The notes under the pieces are model-generated. The model saw only the letters and a list, made by a program, of their open reading frames with translations. It was not told the origin of the DNA and made no database searches. The translations under genes and the position numbers were made by a program. From positions 67,068 to 131,067 of the forward strand of contig NZ_JBHEUZ010000014.1 of NCBI RefSeq assembly GCF_041925275.1: a stretch of DNA of 64,000 bases. Direction: 5' to 3'. Shown piece by piece: positions 25,401-34,769 of the stretch. The DNA is from Parapedobacter pyrenivorans_A. GTDB lineage: Bacteria > Bacteroidota > Bacteroidia > Sphingobacteriales > Sphingobacteriaceae. How positions within the stretch are numbered: position 1 is the first letter of the stretch; every line of letters begins with the position of its first letter.

Positions 25401-28400
25401 CCATGCAATTGATGGCAATACCACCAATTATTCGGAAATCAGTTTGGGAACGGCAGGAGTTGGAGCAACGGTTAAGCAGTATATATTCTTTAACAAACTC
25501 GCTGATGCCGATGACCAAGTGGATGTGACGATTTCGTTCGGCACAGGTGCTGTAGACCTCTCATTGATCGGCAACATCGAATTGAAAGCCTATAACGGCT
25601 TAACGGAAGTCGCTGAGCTGGATTGGCAGAGTGGTATTGTCAATGGTGTGAACGTGGTAGACCTGCTCAACAATGGAGGTATGGCTACCGTTCCTTTCGT
25701 TCCGGGTGTGCCTTTTGACCGGATCTCGGTAGGTATCAATGCCCTCGTTGCTGCGAGCGTATTGCCGCCGTTGCGGTTATACGAAGTCGCCAAAGTGTGT
25801 GATATTGCCGCCCCCCAATTCGAAAGCTGGAAAAGCTATGTGCTCCCGGGCACGCAAACCGCAGTAAGCGGTGGTGAGGAAGTAACCTATACCATCCATA
25901 TACGGAATACCGGAACGACCGATCTCAACGGGTTTATCGTCACGGATGAGGTACCGGCGCATACCACGTATGTGGCGGCTTCAGGTGGAACGGAAGCGGC
26001 CGGAGTGGTTACGTTTGATAATATCAACATCGCAGCAGGCGCTACGGGAACCGTGAGTTTTAAGGTAACTGTCGACAACGATTTGACGGGTGTAACGGAA
26101 ATCGGCAACGTGGCCACCGTGAAAGCCAATCCGACGGATCCCGGTACGGAAACGGTACCTCCGGCAGACAACGATGACCCCACAGCCGGGCCGGATCCAA
26201 CGGCTACACCGGGTACGCCTACACGCATACCTGTCGATCCGATCTCTTCGTTGGTTTCCTGGAAAAGCTATGTCGTAAACGGCGATGCCTCCATCGATGC
26301 AGTCGGTGGTGGCGAGTCCGTGGCATACACTGTTTTTGTGCGCAATACCGGTAATCAACGATTAACCAACGTAACGATTACCGATGCCGTGCCGCTGGGT
26401 ACCACCTATGCTTCCGGCGGTACATTCGCCGGTGGCGAAGTGAGTTTCACGATTCCATCGATCGAAGTGGGTGCAACGGCTGCCGGACAGACGTTCTATG
26501 TGACCGTCGATGAAGATCTGACAGGCATAGATGTTATCCATAACCTAGCGACCGTAGGCGCCACAGACGTGCCACCTACGGGTAGCTACCCCCCTGCGGA
26601 TAACGATACGCCCACCGATCCGGATACCGGTGGCGGTACAGGCACCGATATCCCTGTTACGCCCTTGCACGACATCGACTTTACGAAGAGTGGAGTTAGC
26701 AATAACATCGAAAGTGCCGGAAAAGCCGTGGTGGGCGATATCATTACCTATACCCTGACCATTACCAATACGGGGAATAAAACGTTGACCAATATCGCGG
26801 TGGTAGATGCTGTACCAAGCAACTTAACTATTATCGACAGCGGTGGTGGTACAGTAACTGGATCTGATTTAGAATTTACCATTGCTTCGCTGGCGGTCGG
26901 TGCTGCACCACAAACGTTCACCTTTACCGCGCAAGTAACGAGCCTCGATTTGTCGTTTCCGCCAATTGACAATGCTGCAACGGCTACGTATCGCAATGAA
27001 GATAATACCGGTGATAAGACGGAAACGGCTGTATTCCGTATACAAACCAATTGTACGTTGGCGATAGCCACCGATATCGTGGTGGCCGATGCCGAGGTCT
27101 GTGAAGGCAGTGCGGTGACATTGACCGCCTCTGCTCCGGGCGTAACCGATCCGGTATTTAACTGGTATTCCGATGCCGCATTGAACAACTTGATATTCAC
27201 GGGCCCCGCATTATCCATCAACCCGGTCGAGGCTGGAACCTATTACGTAACCGTAATCGGCGAAGGGGTTTGTGAGAATGTGCCGGGTACGGCGAAAGAA
27301 GTCACGGTGACGGTTAATCCGGCACCGGAAGTTGTCCTGACCGATCCCGCATCCTATTCCATCGAAATCGGCGGAACGGTTGCTGTTCCGGGCTACAATG
27401 TGTTGCCGGGTGTAAGCTATGAATGGGTAGATCAGACCGGCGCCACAGTGACTTCATTCGGCCCGTTTGACGCCGCTGGTACTTACACCTATACGCTTAT
27501 CGCTACGGATGATGTCACAGGTTGCCAAACCGCCGTGACGGTTGTTGTGAATGTGTACAATCCCGGTGATTGTCCGCCGGTATTCTCACGCGTGTACAAC
27601 GATGCCGCCAATAACGGTACCGTAGCTTCCTTATTGGGGCTTGTTACGTTAGGGAACGTGCAATCGCCGCAAGCCGCGGCCTCGTCAGATGTGACAACCT
27701 ACTCAACGATATCGGAAGTGTTGGCCACCAGCCTGTTGGGATTGACCGGTGAGACTTCGCAAACCTTGACCTGGAATAGCGACATACCAGCCGGCACGCC
27801 CGTTACCGTGAAGCTGGCGAAAGAATACGGGGTTGCCGGTGTCATCGGTGGTATTTATATCCAAGCGGTGGATGCCAGCGGAAACGACGTGGGCAGCCGC
27901 CAATGGGTCGATCCGAATCTGGCTTCTGTTGTAAACGGGGTTAACGTATTCGAATATACGTTCGCGCCAACACAAGATTACCGTGGTGTGCGGGTGGCAC
28001 TTTCGTCGGTACTTAGTGTAGCACAATCCGCCCGGATTTACCATGCTTACTACCATGAATCCGGAACGCCGGATTGTGCCGAACCAAATGGGGTAATAGA
28101 TGTGTTGGGAGGCATGGAGTTCCCGATTGGTGTACTTAACCTTGTGACGGGCCTCACGGGCGTCTCCGACCCTTGGGATGCCGTGGATGAAGATGAAACT
28201 TCCTATGCGACCCTTACCAACACCGTCGGCGCCAATGCCTATAGCAAATTGGAGGTCGTCTACGGCACTCCGGCACTGACGGGCGATACCGTAACCATTA
28301 AGGTGGGTAAACCGGGTGCCTTGCTGAATGTCGGCTTATTGGATAATTTTACCATCCAGCCGTATTTAGGGAATGCTGCCGTAGGTGCACCCATCCATAA

Positions 28401-31400
28401 CGATCCTGCCTTATTGAAAATCAACCTGCTTCCGGGTGAAGAGGAGGCAACGATTCAATTCATCGCGAACGCGCCTTTTGACCGGATTAAGATACTATAC
28501 GGTGGGGTAGTTAGCGTATTGGATCAATTGCGCGTATTTGAAATTACCCGCAAAATCCCGACGCCGATTGTTGGTCCAAATGCGGATAATACCTTTGAAA
28601 TTTGCCCGGGAGGGGATATTGTAATTCCCGACCCGGATGATTGTACAAGTTATATTTTATATACCACAGTAGATGGAACGGTCGTGGCAGATGTTCCCAG
28701 TTTGCCATCGGGCACGCATACGCTGTACCTGCAAACCATTCGTTTTGGTTCTTGCGAGGTAGGGGAGCGGACGCCCATCACCGTTATCGTGAAAGAGGCA
28801 CTGCCGCCGGCACTGACGGAACTGGAACAGGTGTTCTGTGAAATAGATGCGCCTACGGTTGCCAACCTGAACGAAGACGGCGCTACGGGTGACGTTCGCT
28901 GGTACTCGGCTTCCACAGGTGGGACACCACTTAGTCCGGGCGATGCACTTGCTACTGGTTTATATTACGCTTCGCAGATTACAGATGGATGTGAAAGTAT
29001 AATCCGTACGGAAGTAATGGTGACCGTTACGGCAACACCTCCGCCTGCGTTAGCCCAATTGGAACAAGTATTCTGCGAAATAGATGCGCCTACAGTAGCC
29101 AGCTTGAATACCGCTGGAGCTGCTGGTACGGTTGTATGGTATGATGCAATGAGTGGCGGGACACCGCTAGACCCAACTACGGCACTCGTTGACGGTACGT
29201 ACTATGCTGCACAAGTAGGTGACAACTGCGAAAGTGTATTGCGTACGGAAGTGACGGTTACAATCACCAAGACCCCGCCACCGGCATTGACCGAGCTTGA
29301 GCAGGTCTTCTGCGAAATAGATGCGCCTACAGTAGCCAGCTTGAATACCGCTGGAGCTGCTGGTACGGTTGTATGGTATGATGCAATGAGTGGCGGGACA
29401 CCGCTAGACCCAACTACGGCACTCGTTGACGGTACGTACTATGCTGCACAAGTAGGTGACAACTGCGAAAGTGTATTGCGTACGGAAGTGACGGTTACAA
29501 TCACCAAGACCCCGCCACCGGCATTGACCGAGCTTGAGCAGGTCTTCTGCGAGATCGATGCGGCTACGGTAGCTGATCTGAACGACGATGGCGCTACGGG
29601 CACGGTGATCTGGTATACGGCGGCTACGGGCGGCACACCGCTGTTGCCAACCGAGGCACTTGTTGACGGCACGTATTATGCTGCCCAAATCGGTGCAAGC
29701 TGCGAAAGTGTATTGCGTACGGAAGTGACGGTTACAATCACCAAGACCCCGCCGCCGGCATTGACGGAACTGGAGCAGGTCTTCTGCGAGATCGATGCGG
29801 CCACGGTAGCCGACCTGAACGAGGATGGAGCCACGGGCACGGTGATCTGGTATACGGCGGCTACCGGCGGCACAGCACTCCTTCCGACGGCTGCATTGGT
29901 TGACGGCACGTACTATGCCGCACAAGTTGGCGACAACTGCGAAAGTGTATCGCGTACGGCGGTCGAAGTGACGATCACCAAGACCCCGCCGCCGGCATTG
30001 ACCGAGCTTGAGCAGGTCTTCTGCGAGATCGATGCGGCCACGGTAGCCGACCTGAACGAGGATGGAGCCACGGGCACGGTGATCTGGTATACGGCGGCTA
30101 CCGGCGGCACAGCACTCCTTCCGACGGCTGCATTGGTTGACGGCACGTACTATGCCGCACAAGTAGGTGACAACTGCGAAAGTGTATTGCGTACGGAAGT
30201 GACGGTTACAATCACCAAGACCCCACCGCCGGCATTGACTGAGCTTGAGCAGGTCTTCTGCGAGATCGATGCGGCCACGGTAGCCGACCTGAACGAGGAT
30301 GGAGCCACGGGCACGGTGATCTGGTATACGGCGGCTACCGGCGGCACAGCACTCCTTCCGACGGCTGCATTGGTTGACGGCACGTACTATGCCGCACAAG
30401 TAGGTGACAACTGCGAAAGTGTATTGCGCACTGCGGTCGAAGTGACCATCACCAAGACCCCGCCGCCGGCATTGACCGAGCTTGAGCAGGTCTTCTGCGA
30501 GATCGATGCGGCTACGGTAGCTGATTTGAACGAGGACGGAGCTACGGGCACGGTGATTTGGTATACGGCGGCTACGGGCGGCACACCGCTGCTTCCGACG
30601 GCTGCATTGGTTGACGGCACGTACTATGCCGCACAAGTAGGTGACAACTGCGAAAGTGTATCGCGCACTGCGGTCGAAGTGACGATCACCAAGACCCCGC
30701 CACCGGCATTGACCGAGCTTGAGCAGGTCTTCTGCGAGATCGATGCGGCTACGGTAGCTGACCTGAACGACGATGGCGCTACGGGCACGGTGATCTGGTA
30801 TACGGCGGCTACGGGCGGCACAGCACTCCTTCCGACGGCTGCATTGGTTGACGGCACGTACTATGCCGCACAAGTTGGCGACAACTGCGAAAGTGTATCG
30901 CGTACGGCGGTCGAAGTGACGATCACCAAGACCCCGCCGCCGGCATTGACCGAGCTTGAGCAGGTCTTCTGCGAGATCGATGCGGCCACGGTAGCTGATT
31001 TGAACGAGGACGGAGCTACGGGCACGGTGATCTGGTATACGGCGGCTACGGGCGGTACACCACTCGCGCCGACAACCGCACTGGTAGACGGTACCTATTA
31101 CGCCGCCCAGGTTGGCGACAACTGTGAGAGCATAGCGCGCACGGCCGTCGAAGTGACGATTACGGTTACGCCAGCACCCACCATAGACAATAATGCACCT
31201 GAGTTCTGCGAAACCGACAATAGGACGCTGGCGGACCTAGACGCCATCGGTACGGCAATCAAGTGGTACGCTTCCGCTACGTCAACCGACGTACTGCCGG
31301 AAACGACCGTACTTGAGGATGGCGTAACCTATTACGCAACGCAAACGGGCGACAACTGTGAAAGTGTAGAACGTCTAGCTGTGACTCCCGTTATAAACGA

Positions 31401-33669
31401 TTGTACTTCGCTGCTATCTATTACGAAAACAGCGGATGCCGACCGTGCGACCGCGGGAGAACCCATTACCTTCACGGTGACCATCACCAACGAAGGGCCA
31501 GGAGCCATGCACAGCGGCGATGTCATCAAACTCGGCGAACGTCCGAGCCCTGGACTTACGATTACGGATTACGAAGTAACCAGCGGCAACGCGACAGCCA
31601 ATGGTAGTGGCAATGCCGCAACGGTAACTACGAATACCACCATACCGGTGGGTGGCACCATCGCTCTGACCGTAACGGCGGATGTCGACGCCGATGCGCC
31701 GGCGACGGTGAACAACGGCATCGACGTATGGGGACCGGATAAGGACCCGGAAAACGATCCGAAAGATGACGACGACGATACGCCGCCGATTCCGGTTGAT
31801 CGCAAGTCGAACCTGAGCATTACGAAAGTGGCCGACGAAGCGCGTGTAAAGGCAGGTGAAAGCACCAGCTTCACCCTGACCATTACCAACAACGGACCAT
31901 CGGTCATTGAAGTAGGCAAGGACATCAACCTCACGGAACGCCCCGGCGACGGCGTAACCATAACGGGCTACGAAGTAACTAGTGGTGCGGCGACGGTAAT
32001 CGACAATGGCAATACGGCGGTGTTGACAACCACCGGCAAGATTACCGTGGGTGCGACGATTGTGGTGAAGGTGACCGCCGATATCGCGGCGAACGCAGGT
32101 GAAACCATCACCAATGGTATTACGGTTTGGGGACCGGATAAGGATCCCGATACCGATCCGGAAGATGATGAGGACGATACACCACCCATTCCGGTTGATC
32201 GTGATGCCGTGTTGGGCATCACAAAGGTAGCTGACCAAGCACGTGTGAGAGCAGGTGAGAGCACTACCTTTACGCTGACCATCACCAACAATGGGCCAGC
32301 CGTGGTTGCCAGTGGTGAGGTAATCAGCTTGACAGAGCGACCCGGTGCGGGTGTTACCATCACCGGCTACGAAGTGACCAGTGGCAACGGTACGGCTAAT
32401 GGTAGCGGCAATACCGCCACCGTAACCACCAGCGCAGCCATCGCTGTGGGCGGAACGATTGTGGTGAAAGTGACTGCCGACATCGCCGCGAACGCGGGCG
32501 AAACCATCACCAACGGCATCGACGTATGGGGTCCGGATAAAGATCCGGATACCGATCCGAAAGATGACGATGACGATACCCCGCCGATTCCGGTAGACCA
32601 CGTGTCCGTACTGAGTGTCACCAAGGTGGCCAACGACGAACGCGTGATAACAGGTGGCACCACGTCGTTTACCGTAACGGTAACGAACAACGGTCCGGCC
32701 ACCATTGCGGTGGGCGAAACGATCGCTGTGGAAGAGCGGCCAAGCAACGGGATAACCATCACCGGCTATGCAGTGACCTCGGGCAATGCGACGGTAGACG
32801 GAACCGGAAACACTCCGCAACTCACAACCACCGCCGCAATCGGGGTGGGAGCGACCATTACGTTTACGGTGTCGGCAGACGTTACGGCCCCGGCTGGAGC
32901 GACGATTTCCAACGGCATTGCTGTATGGGGACCGGATAAAGATCCCGGGACGGACGACGAAGATGATGAAGATGAAACCCCCGAGATTCCGGTGGATCGG
33001 CCCTACACGCTCAGCATTGAGAAGGTGGCGGATCAGTCGCTGGTAACCGCGGGCGAATCTACTACGTTCACCGTAACCGTAACAAACAATGGCCCGCTGG
33101 CTATCGAGGCCGGTAAGGTCATCCCGTTACGAGAGCGCCCGGGAACCGGTGTTACCATCACCGGGTATGAAATCATTTCGGGTGCGGCAACGGTGAGTGG
33201 TACAGGAAACACGGCAACGTTGACCACAACAGGCGTAGTGGGTGTGGGAGCAACGATATCCGTACGGATCACTGCCACAGTGGCGGAAACGGCCACGGGA
33301 ACCATTACGAATGGCATTACCGTTTGGGGCCCCGACAGCAATCCCGATACGGACGACCCGGACGACGAGGACGATACGGATCCGATTCCGGTGGACGCAA
33401 CCTTGCACATCCCGAATGTATTCACCCCGAATGGGGATGGTTTGAACGACCGCTTCGTTATCAAAAACCTGCTGCAATACCAAGGCAGGGAACTGACGGT
33501 GGTCAACAGATGGGGTAACCAAGTGTACAAGAGCGATAACTACAATAACGATTGGGACGGCGGAAGCCTGGCTGAAGGCACTTACTATTACATCCTCCGT
33601 TACCGCAATGGTGGCGAATGGAAAACGGCTAAGGGTCCTGTGGCAATTATCCGCGTAACCAACCGATAG
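22483..33669 (+). CDS. Giant repeat adhesin with T9SS type B C-terminal sorting domain
   Basis: This 3,728-residue surface protein has a signal peptide at about 1-38. Residues about 40-1106 hold three diverged modules of about 360 residues, each with two discoidin-like halves marked by motifs such as DGNNETYATLN and IDGNTTNYSEISLG. Three DUF11-like domains (about 1108-1520), two Ig/PKD-like domains, a fourth copy of the first module (about 1695-2025) and another Ig-like domain follow. Then come ten tandem 79-residue two-cysteine repeats (28801-31170) and one decayed copy, five 133-residue DUF11-like repeats with acidic linkers (31411-33405), and an 88-residue end containing IPNVFTPNGDGLND, the gliding-motility-associated type B signal for T9SS. 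It should be exported and held on the cell surface, acting in adhesion or gliding like SprB. Downstream sprF-like and ompA-like genes complete the usual set. Exact ligands are unknown. Confidence 0.93.
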   Translation: METSSTYPKFSFLRFFYTLVLVPLLLCSPGLVGDVVGQTKVPATVYQDENVDNATNANVDDEQFATLNAWPGAALGIGKYNGKLGFQFSTELPANTTTYVRIGAEEDGLLDALLGGSIGNIVTGLVDGLLLGDHFFKVEVYNNGGGSLLSANSKNGFPDIRLKLVRNAEGHYLLAITPDAAYNQVVIENQSDAALGLVAPVKRFFVYNAYYLDGLTDCTPASATSFDGTGITLDLLELGNTGVSNPHFAIDGDASNTFSEINVGLLGVAASMSQYVDFPTPATPFHHFTVKLAINTSETLSANLLGAYEIVAWNGTQEVYKRSLAGGIINGLDALSLLQSGQPATFTFGPSKEFDRIEIRVNALIGLSAASSSVKVYDVQRYGPGCPDPNLPTPSPTESPLDIPSCASELVAFEHVDFAANAADGNNETYATLNASNGTLLVSSPVAGYLEMKLPIQLGANQTSYVRIDVEDDILERLVNGSIGQLLSGVGGLVLGDHYFTVEAKLTEGGASVLSGSSANTFDTTTGGVVTIVQDKIGRYYIAITPNTPYQYIRITDHVSSLLGTGVQKSMKVFDLCFETSDDTCLPAFATSADGTGLTIGILDNGAGVTNADNAISDNSSDYSEISLGTAAVAAEVNQTIYFNGPSTPGDELKVRVQVGAPSLLDVNALGRYKIQTYLGSQLVDDFTVQDGLIAGLNVLNIFEAGGIVTLSYVPTGAYDRVVVGLNSLLSAGLTPPLRLYSVKRIGADCPPDPATLSPFENPTCASDLIDASNADDIQHLFDDDFDSYATLNSGAGSLLGIGQFEGFVEMGFAGTVPANTTSYVRIDFEPTLLNGLLGGSLGGTLAGIVDGLLLGNHYFSVDVKNGAGTSVLSGASNNGFGSNTDRIRIVQDNLGRYYIALTPGQAYKTIRITDHTNAAVGLLAQPNTMNVYGVCFDTPTSACPPAFATSFDGSGLTLDAGGLSGVGVTNAAHAIDGNTTNYSEISLGTAGVGATVKQYIFFNKLADADDQVDVTISFGTGAVDLSLIGNIELKAYNGLTEVAELDWQSGIVNGVNVVDLLNNGGMATVPFVPGVPFDRISVGINALVAASVLPPLRLYEVAKVCDIAAPQFESWKSYVLPGTQTAVSGGEEVTYTIHIRNTGTTDLNGFIVTDEVPAHTTYVAASGGTEAAGVVTFDNINIAAGATGTVSFKVTVDNDLTGVTEIGNVATVKANPTDPGTETVPPADNDDPTAGPDPTATPGTPTRIPVDPISSLVSWKSYVVNGDASIDAVGGGESVAYTVFVRNTGNQRLTNVTITDAVPLGTTYASGGTFAGGEVSFTIPSIEVGATAAGQTFYVTVDEDLTGIDVIHNLATVGATDVPPTGSYPPADNDTPTDPDTGGGTGTDIPVTPLHDIDFTKSGVSNNIESAGKAVVGDIITYTLTITNTGNKTLTNIAVVDAVPSNLTIIDSGGGTVTGSDLEFTIASLAVGAAPQTFTFTAQVTSLDLSFPPIDNAATATYRNEDNTGDKTETAVFRIQTNCTLAIATDIVVADAEVCEGSAVTLTASAPGVTDPVFNWYSDAALNNLIFTGPALSINPVEAGTYYVTVIGEGVCENVPGTAKEVTVTVNPAPEVVLTDPASYSIEIGGTVAVPGYNVLPGVSYEWVDQTGATVTSFGPFDAAGTYTYTLIATDDVTGCQTAVTVVVNVYNPGDCPPVFSRVYNDAANNGTVASLLGLVTLGNVQSPQAAASSDVTTYSTISEVLATSLLGLTGETSQTLTWNSDIPAGTPVTVKLAKEYGVAGVIGGIYIQAVDASGNDVGSRQWVDPNLASVVNGVNVFEYTFAPTQDYRGVRVALSSVLSVAQSARIYHAYYHESGTPDCAEPNGVIDVLGGMEFPIGVLNLVTGLTGVSDPWDAVDEDETSYATLTNTVGANAYSKLEVVYGTPALTGDTVTIKVGKPGALLNVGLLDNFTIQPYLGNAAVGAPIHNDPALLKINLLPGEEEATIQFIANAPFDRIKILYGGVVSVLDQLRVFEITRKIPTPIVGPNADNTFEICPGGDIVIPDPDDCTSYILYTTVDGTVVADVPSLPSGTHTLYLQTIRFGSCEVGERTPITVIVKEALPPALTELEQVFCEIDAPTVANLNEDGATGDVRWYSASTGGTPLSPGDALATGLYYASQITDGCESIIRTEVMVTVTATPPPALAQLEQVFCEIDAPTVASLNTAGAAGTVVWYDAMSGGTPLDPTTALVDGTYYAAQVGDNCESVLRTEVTVTITKTPPPALTELEQVFCEIDAPTVASLNTAGAAGTVVWYDAMSGGTPLDPTTALVDGTYYAAQVGDNCESVLRTEVTVTITKTPPPALTELEQVFCEIDAATVADLNDDGATGTVIWYTAATGGTPLLPTEALVDGTYYAAQIGASCESVLRTEVTVTITKTPPPALTELEQVFCEIDAATVADLNEDGATGTVIWYTAATGGTALLPTAALVDGTYYAAQVGDNCESVSRTAVEVTITKTPPPALTELEQVFCEIDAATVADLNEDGATGTVIWYTAATGGTALLPTAALVDGTYYAAQVGDNCESVLRTEVTVTITKTPPPALTELEQVFCEIDAATVADLNEDGATGTVIWYTAATGGTALLPTAALVDGTYYAAQVGDNCESVLRTAVEVTITKTPPPALTELEQVFCEIDAATVADLNEDGATGTVIWYTAATGGTPLLPTAALVDGTYYAAQVGDNCESVSRTAVEVTITKTPPPALTELEQVFCEIDAATVADLNDDGATGTVIWYTAATGGTALLPTAALVDGTYYAAQVGDNCESVSRTAVEVTITKTPPPALTELEQVFCEIDAATVADLNEDGATGTVIWYTAATGGTPLAPTTALVDGTYYAAQVGDNCESIARTAVEVTITVTPAPTIDNNAPEFCETDNRTLADLDAIGTAIKWYASATSTDVLPETTVLEDGVTYYATQTGDNCESVERLAVTPVINDCTSLLSITKTADADRATAGEPITFTVTITNEGPGAMHSGDVIKLGERPSPGLTITDYEVTSGNATANGSGNAATVTTNTTIPVGGTIALTVTADVDADAPATVNNGIDVWGPDKDPENDPKDDDDDTPPIPVDRKSNLSITKVADEARVKAGESTSFTLTITNNGPSVIEVGKDINLTERPGDGVTITGYEVTSGAATVIDNGNTAVLTTTGKITVGATIVVKVTADIAANAGETITNGITVWGPDKDPDTDPEDDEDDTPPIPVDRDAVLGITKVADQARVRAGESTTFTLTITNNGPAVVASGEVISLTERPGAGVTITGYEVTSGNGTANGSGNTATVTTSAAIAVGGTIVVKVTADIAANAGETITNGIDVWGPDKDPDTDPKDDDDDTPPIPVDHVSVLSVTKVANDERVITGGTTSFTVTVTNNGPATIAVGETIAVEERPSNGITITGYAVTSGNATVDGTGNTPQLTTTAAIGVGATITFTVSADVTAPAGATISNGIAVWGPDKDPGTDDEDDEDETPEIPVDRPYTLSIEKVADQSLVTAGESTTFTVTVTNNGPLAIEAGKVIPLRERPGTGVTITGYEIISGAATVSGTGNTATLTTTGVVGVGATISVRITATVAETATGTITNGITVWGPDSNPDTDDPDDEDDTDPIPVDATLHIPNVFTPNGDGLNDRFVIKNLLQYQGRELTVVNRWGNQVYKSDNYNNDWDGGSLAEGTYYYILRYRNGGEWKTAKGPVAIIRVTNR
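28801..31170 (+). repeat. Ten exact-period 237-bp coding repeats
   Basis: Ten head-to-tail units of exactly 237 bp (79 codons) start at 28801, 29038, 29275, 29512, 29749, 29986, 30223, 30460, 30697 and 30934. Each begins PPPALTELEQVFCEIDA and contains one Cys in VFCEID and one in DNCESV. From 29071 to 29274 the DNA appears identical to 29308-29511, and later units are mosaics of a few variants, which indicates recent duplication or gene conversion. A decayed eleventh unit follows (31171 to about 31410). Confidence 0.95.
31411..33405 (+). repeat. Five exact-period 399-bp coding repeats (DUF11-like)
   Basis: Units of exactly 399 bp (133 codons) start at 31411, 31810, 32209, 32608 and 33007. 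Each begins like LSITKVADEARVKAGESTSF and ends in an acidic linker such as DPDTDPEDDEDDTPPIPVDR. No indel separates the copies, but substitutions are more frequent than among the 237-bp units, so this array is older or less homogenised. Confidence 0.93.
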
Positions 33670-33677
33670 AAGGGAAG

Positions 33678-33706
33678 GCCTGCCGGGGCGTAACACCCCG
33701 GCAGGC
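33678..33706 (+). other. Very stable hairpin between adhesin and sprF-like genes
   Basis: GCCTGCCGGGG and CCCCGGCAGGC form a perfect 11-bp, GC-rich stem around CGTAACA, nine bases after the adhesin stop. No U-run follows, so it is less likely to be a complete terminator than an mRNA processing or stability element that sets unequal expression of adhesin and the two following genes. Confidence 0.6.
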
Positions 33707-33756
33707 ATGACCAATAGCAAGCTGAAACGATTACCCCTCAATAAAGGAAAACTAAG

Positions 33757-34719
33757 ATGAAAAGGATATTTTTTCTCGTACTGATTACCGCATTCGCCGC
33801 TCCCGCCGTAGCTCAGCAGGTGGCACAATATAGTCAGTATATGTTCAACGCATTATACATCAATCCCGCCTACGCAGGGTACAGGGGGCCGATCAACCTA
33901 CATACGTATTACCGTTCGCAGTGGACCGGCATGCCCGATGGTCCGCGCACGTTGGCGTTGGCGGCTGATATGCGCACCTCAACCGATAACGTGGGGCTCG
34001 GGTTTAACCTGATGAGTGACCGGGTGGGATTGGAAAAACGCATCTATGCCTATGCAAACTATGCCTACCGCTTGCGCGTGGGATGGGATCCGGAAGATCG
34101 GCTCGCATTCGGCCTGGGGGTGGGCGTTATCCACTCGGCGTTCGATAACGCCAAATGGGACCCCGGCGACGCAGAGGCACTGAACGTCGAAAATTCGTTC
34201 CTGCCCGATGCAAGGTTCGGTATCCATTATTCAAATAATACATTCTTTGCCGGAATAGGGGTGGATAACCTCATTTCACAGCTCCTCTTCAATGAAGATG
34301 CGAGCTCAACGAAGGTGCCGCCGGTAACCCAGTATTACCTTAACGTGGGCGGAATCGTTCCCTTCACCACAGACATGTTGTTCAAGCCATCGGTATTGGT
34401 GAAGAACGCCAATAATGCGGGCAGCCGTGCGTGGACGACCGACTTGAATGCCGCGGTCATCTTTGCCGAACAATTCACATTCGGCGTGTCGTATCGTACT
34501 GCGCTATCGAGCGGTAAGAAGTTGGCCAATGACCTTTCCCGTCCCAATTCCGTCATCGCGCTGGCCGAGTTCGTTGCCGGGGGGCAATTCAGGGTGGGTT
34601 ATTCGTTCGACTATGCGTTGAGCAAACTACATAACCAGGTGGGGAGTACGCATGAGATATCACTCGGGTATACCCTCCAAAAAGGAACACAGCGGGTTCG
34701 TACGCCACGATATTTCTAA
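33757..34719 (+). CDS. PorP/SprF family T9SS outer-membrane protein
   Basis: This is a 320-residue outer-membrane barrel protein. Signal peptide MKRIFFLVLITAFAAPAVAQ is followed by the family opening QVAQYSQYMFNALYINPAYA and the region YRSQWTGMPDGPRTLALAAD. The rest is beta-strand repeats. In Flavobacterium johnsoniae SprF is needed to secrete the adhesin SprB, and SprF/PorP-like proteins usually follow genes for type B signal-bearing giants. This gene lies 87 bp after the adhesin and 50 bp before the OmpA-like gene (measured to its preferred start), so it is probably the dedicated secretion or attachment partner of that adhesin. Confidence 0.92.
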   Translation: MKRIFFLVLITAFAAPAVAQQVAQYSQYMFNALYINPAYAGYRGPINLHTYYRSQWTGMPDGPRTLALAADMRTSTDNVGLGFNLMSDRVGLEKRIYAYANYAYRLRVGWDPEDRLAFGLGVGVIHSAFDNAKWDPGDAEALNVENSFLPDARFGIHYSNNTFFAGIGVDNLISQLLFNEDASSTKVPPVTQYYLNVGGIVPFTTDMLFKPSVLVKNANNAGSRAWTTDLNAAVIFAEQFTFGVSYRTALSSGKKLANDLSRPNSVIALAEFVAGGQFRVGYSFDYALSKLHNQVGSTHEISLGYTLQKGTQRVRTPRYF

Positions 34720-34769
34720 CCGGGAAATTCATTTATTCAATGCTGATACGTACAAAACCATACCGACCC

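Noticed and set aside
29404..30873. 489-codon minus-strand open frame opposite the adhesin repeats
   Set aside because: It is the antisense of the 237-bp repeats; the unit has no stop in that frame, so the frame stays open by periodicity. The composition (Arg, Cys, Gly rich) is not protein-like, and the plus-strand frame is clearly coding.
31414..32820. 468-codon minus-strand open frame opposite the DUF11-like repeats
   Set aside because: Same reason: an indel-free 399-bp repeat keeps an antisense frame open. There is no start signal or family resemblance.
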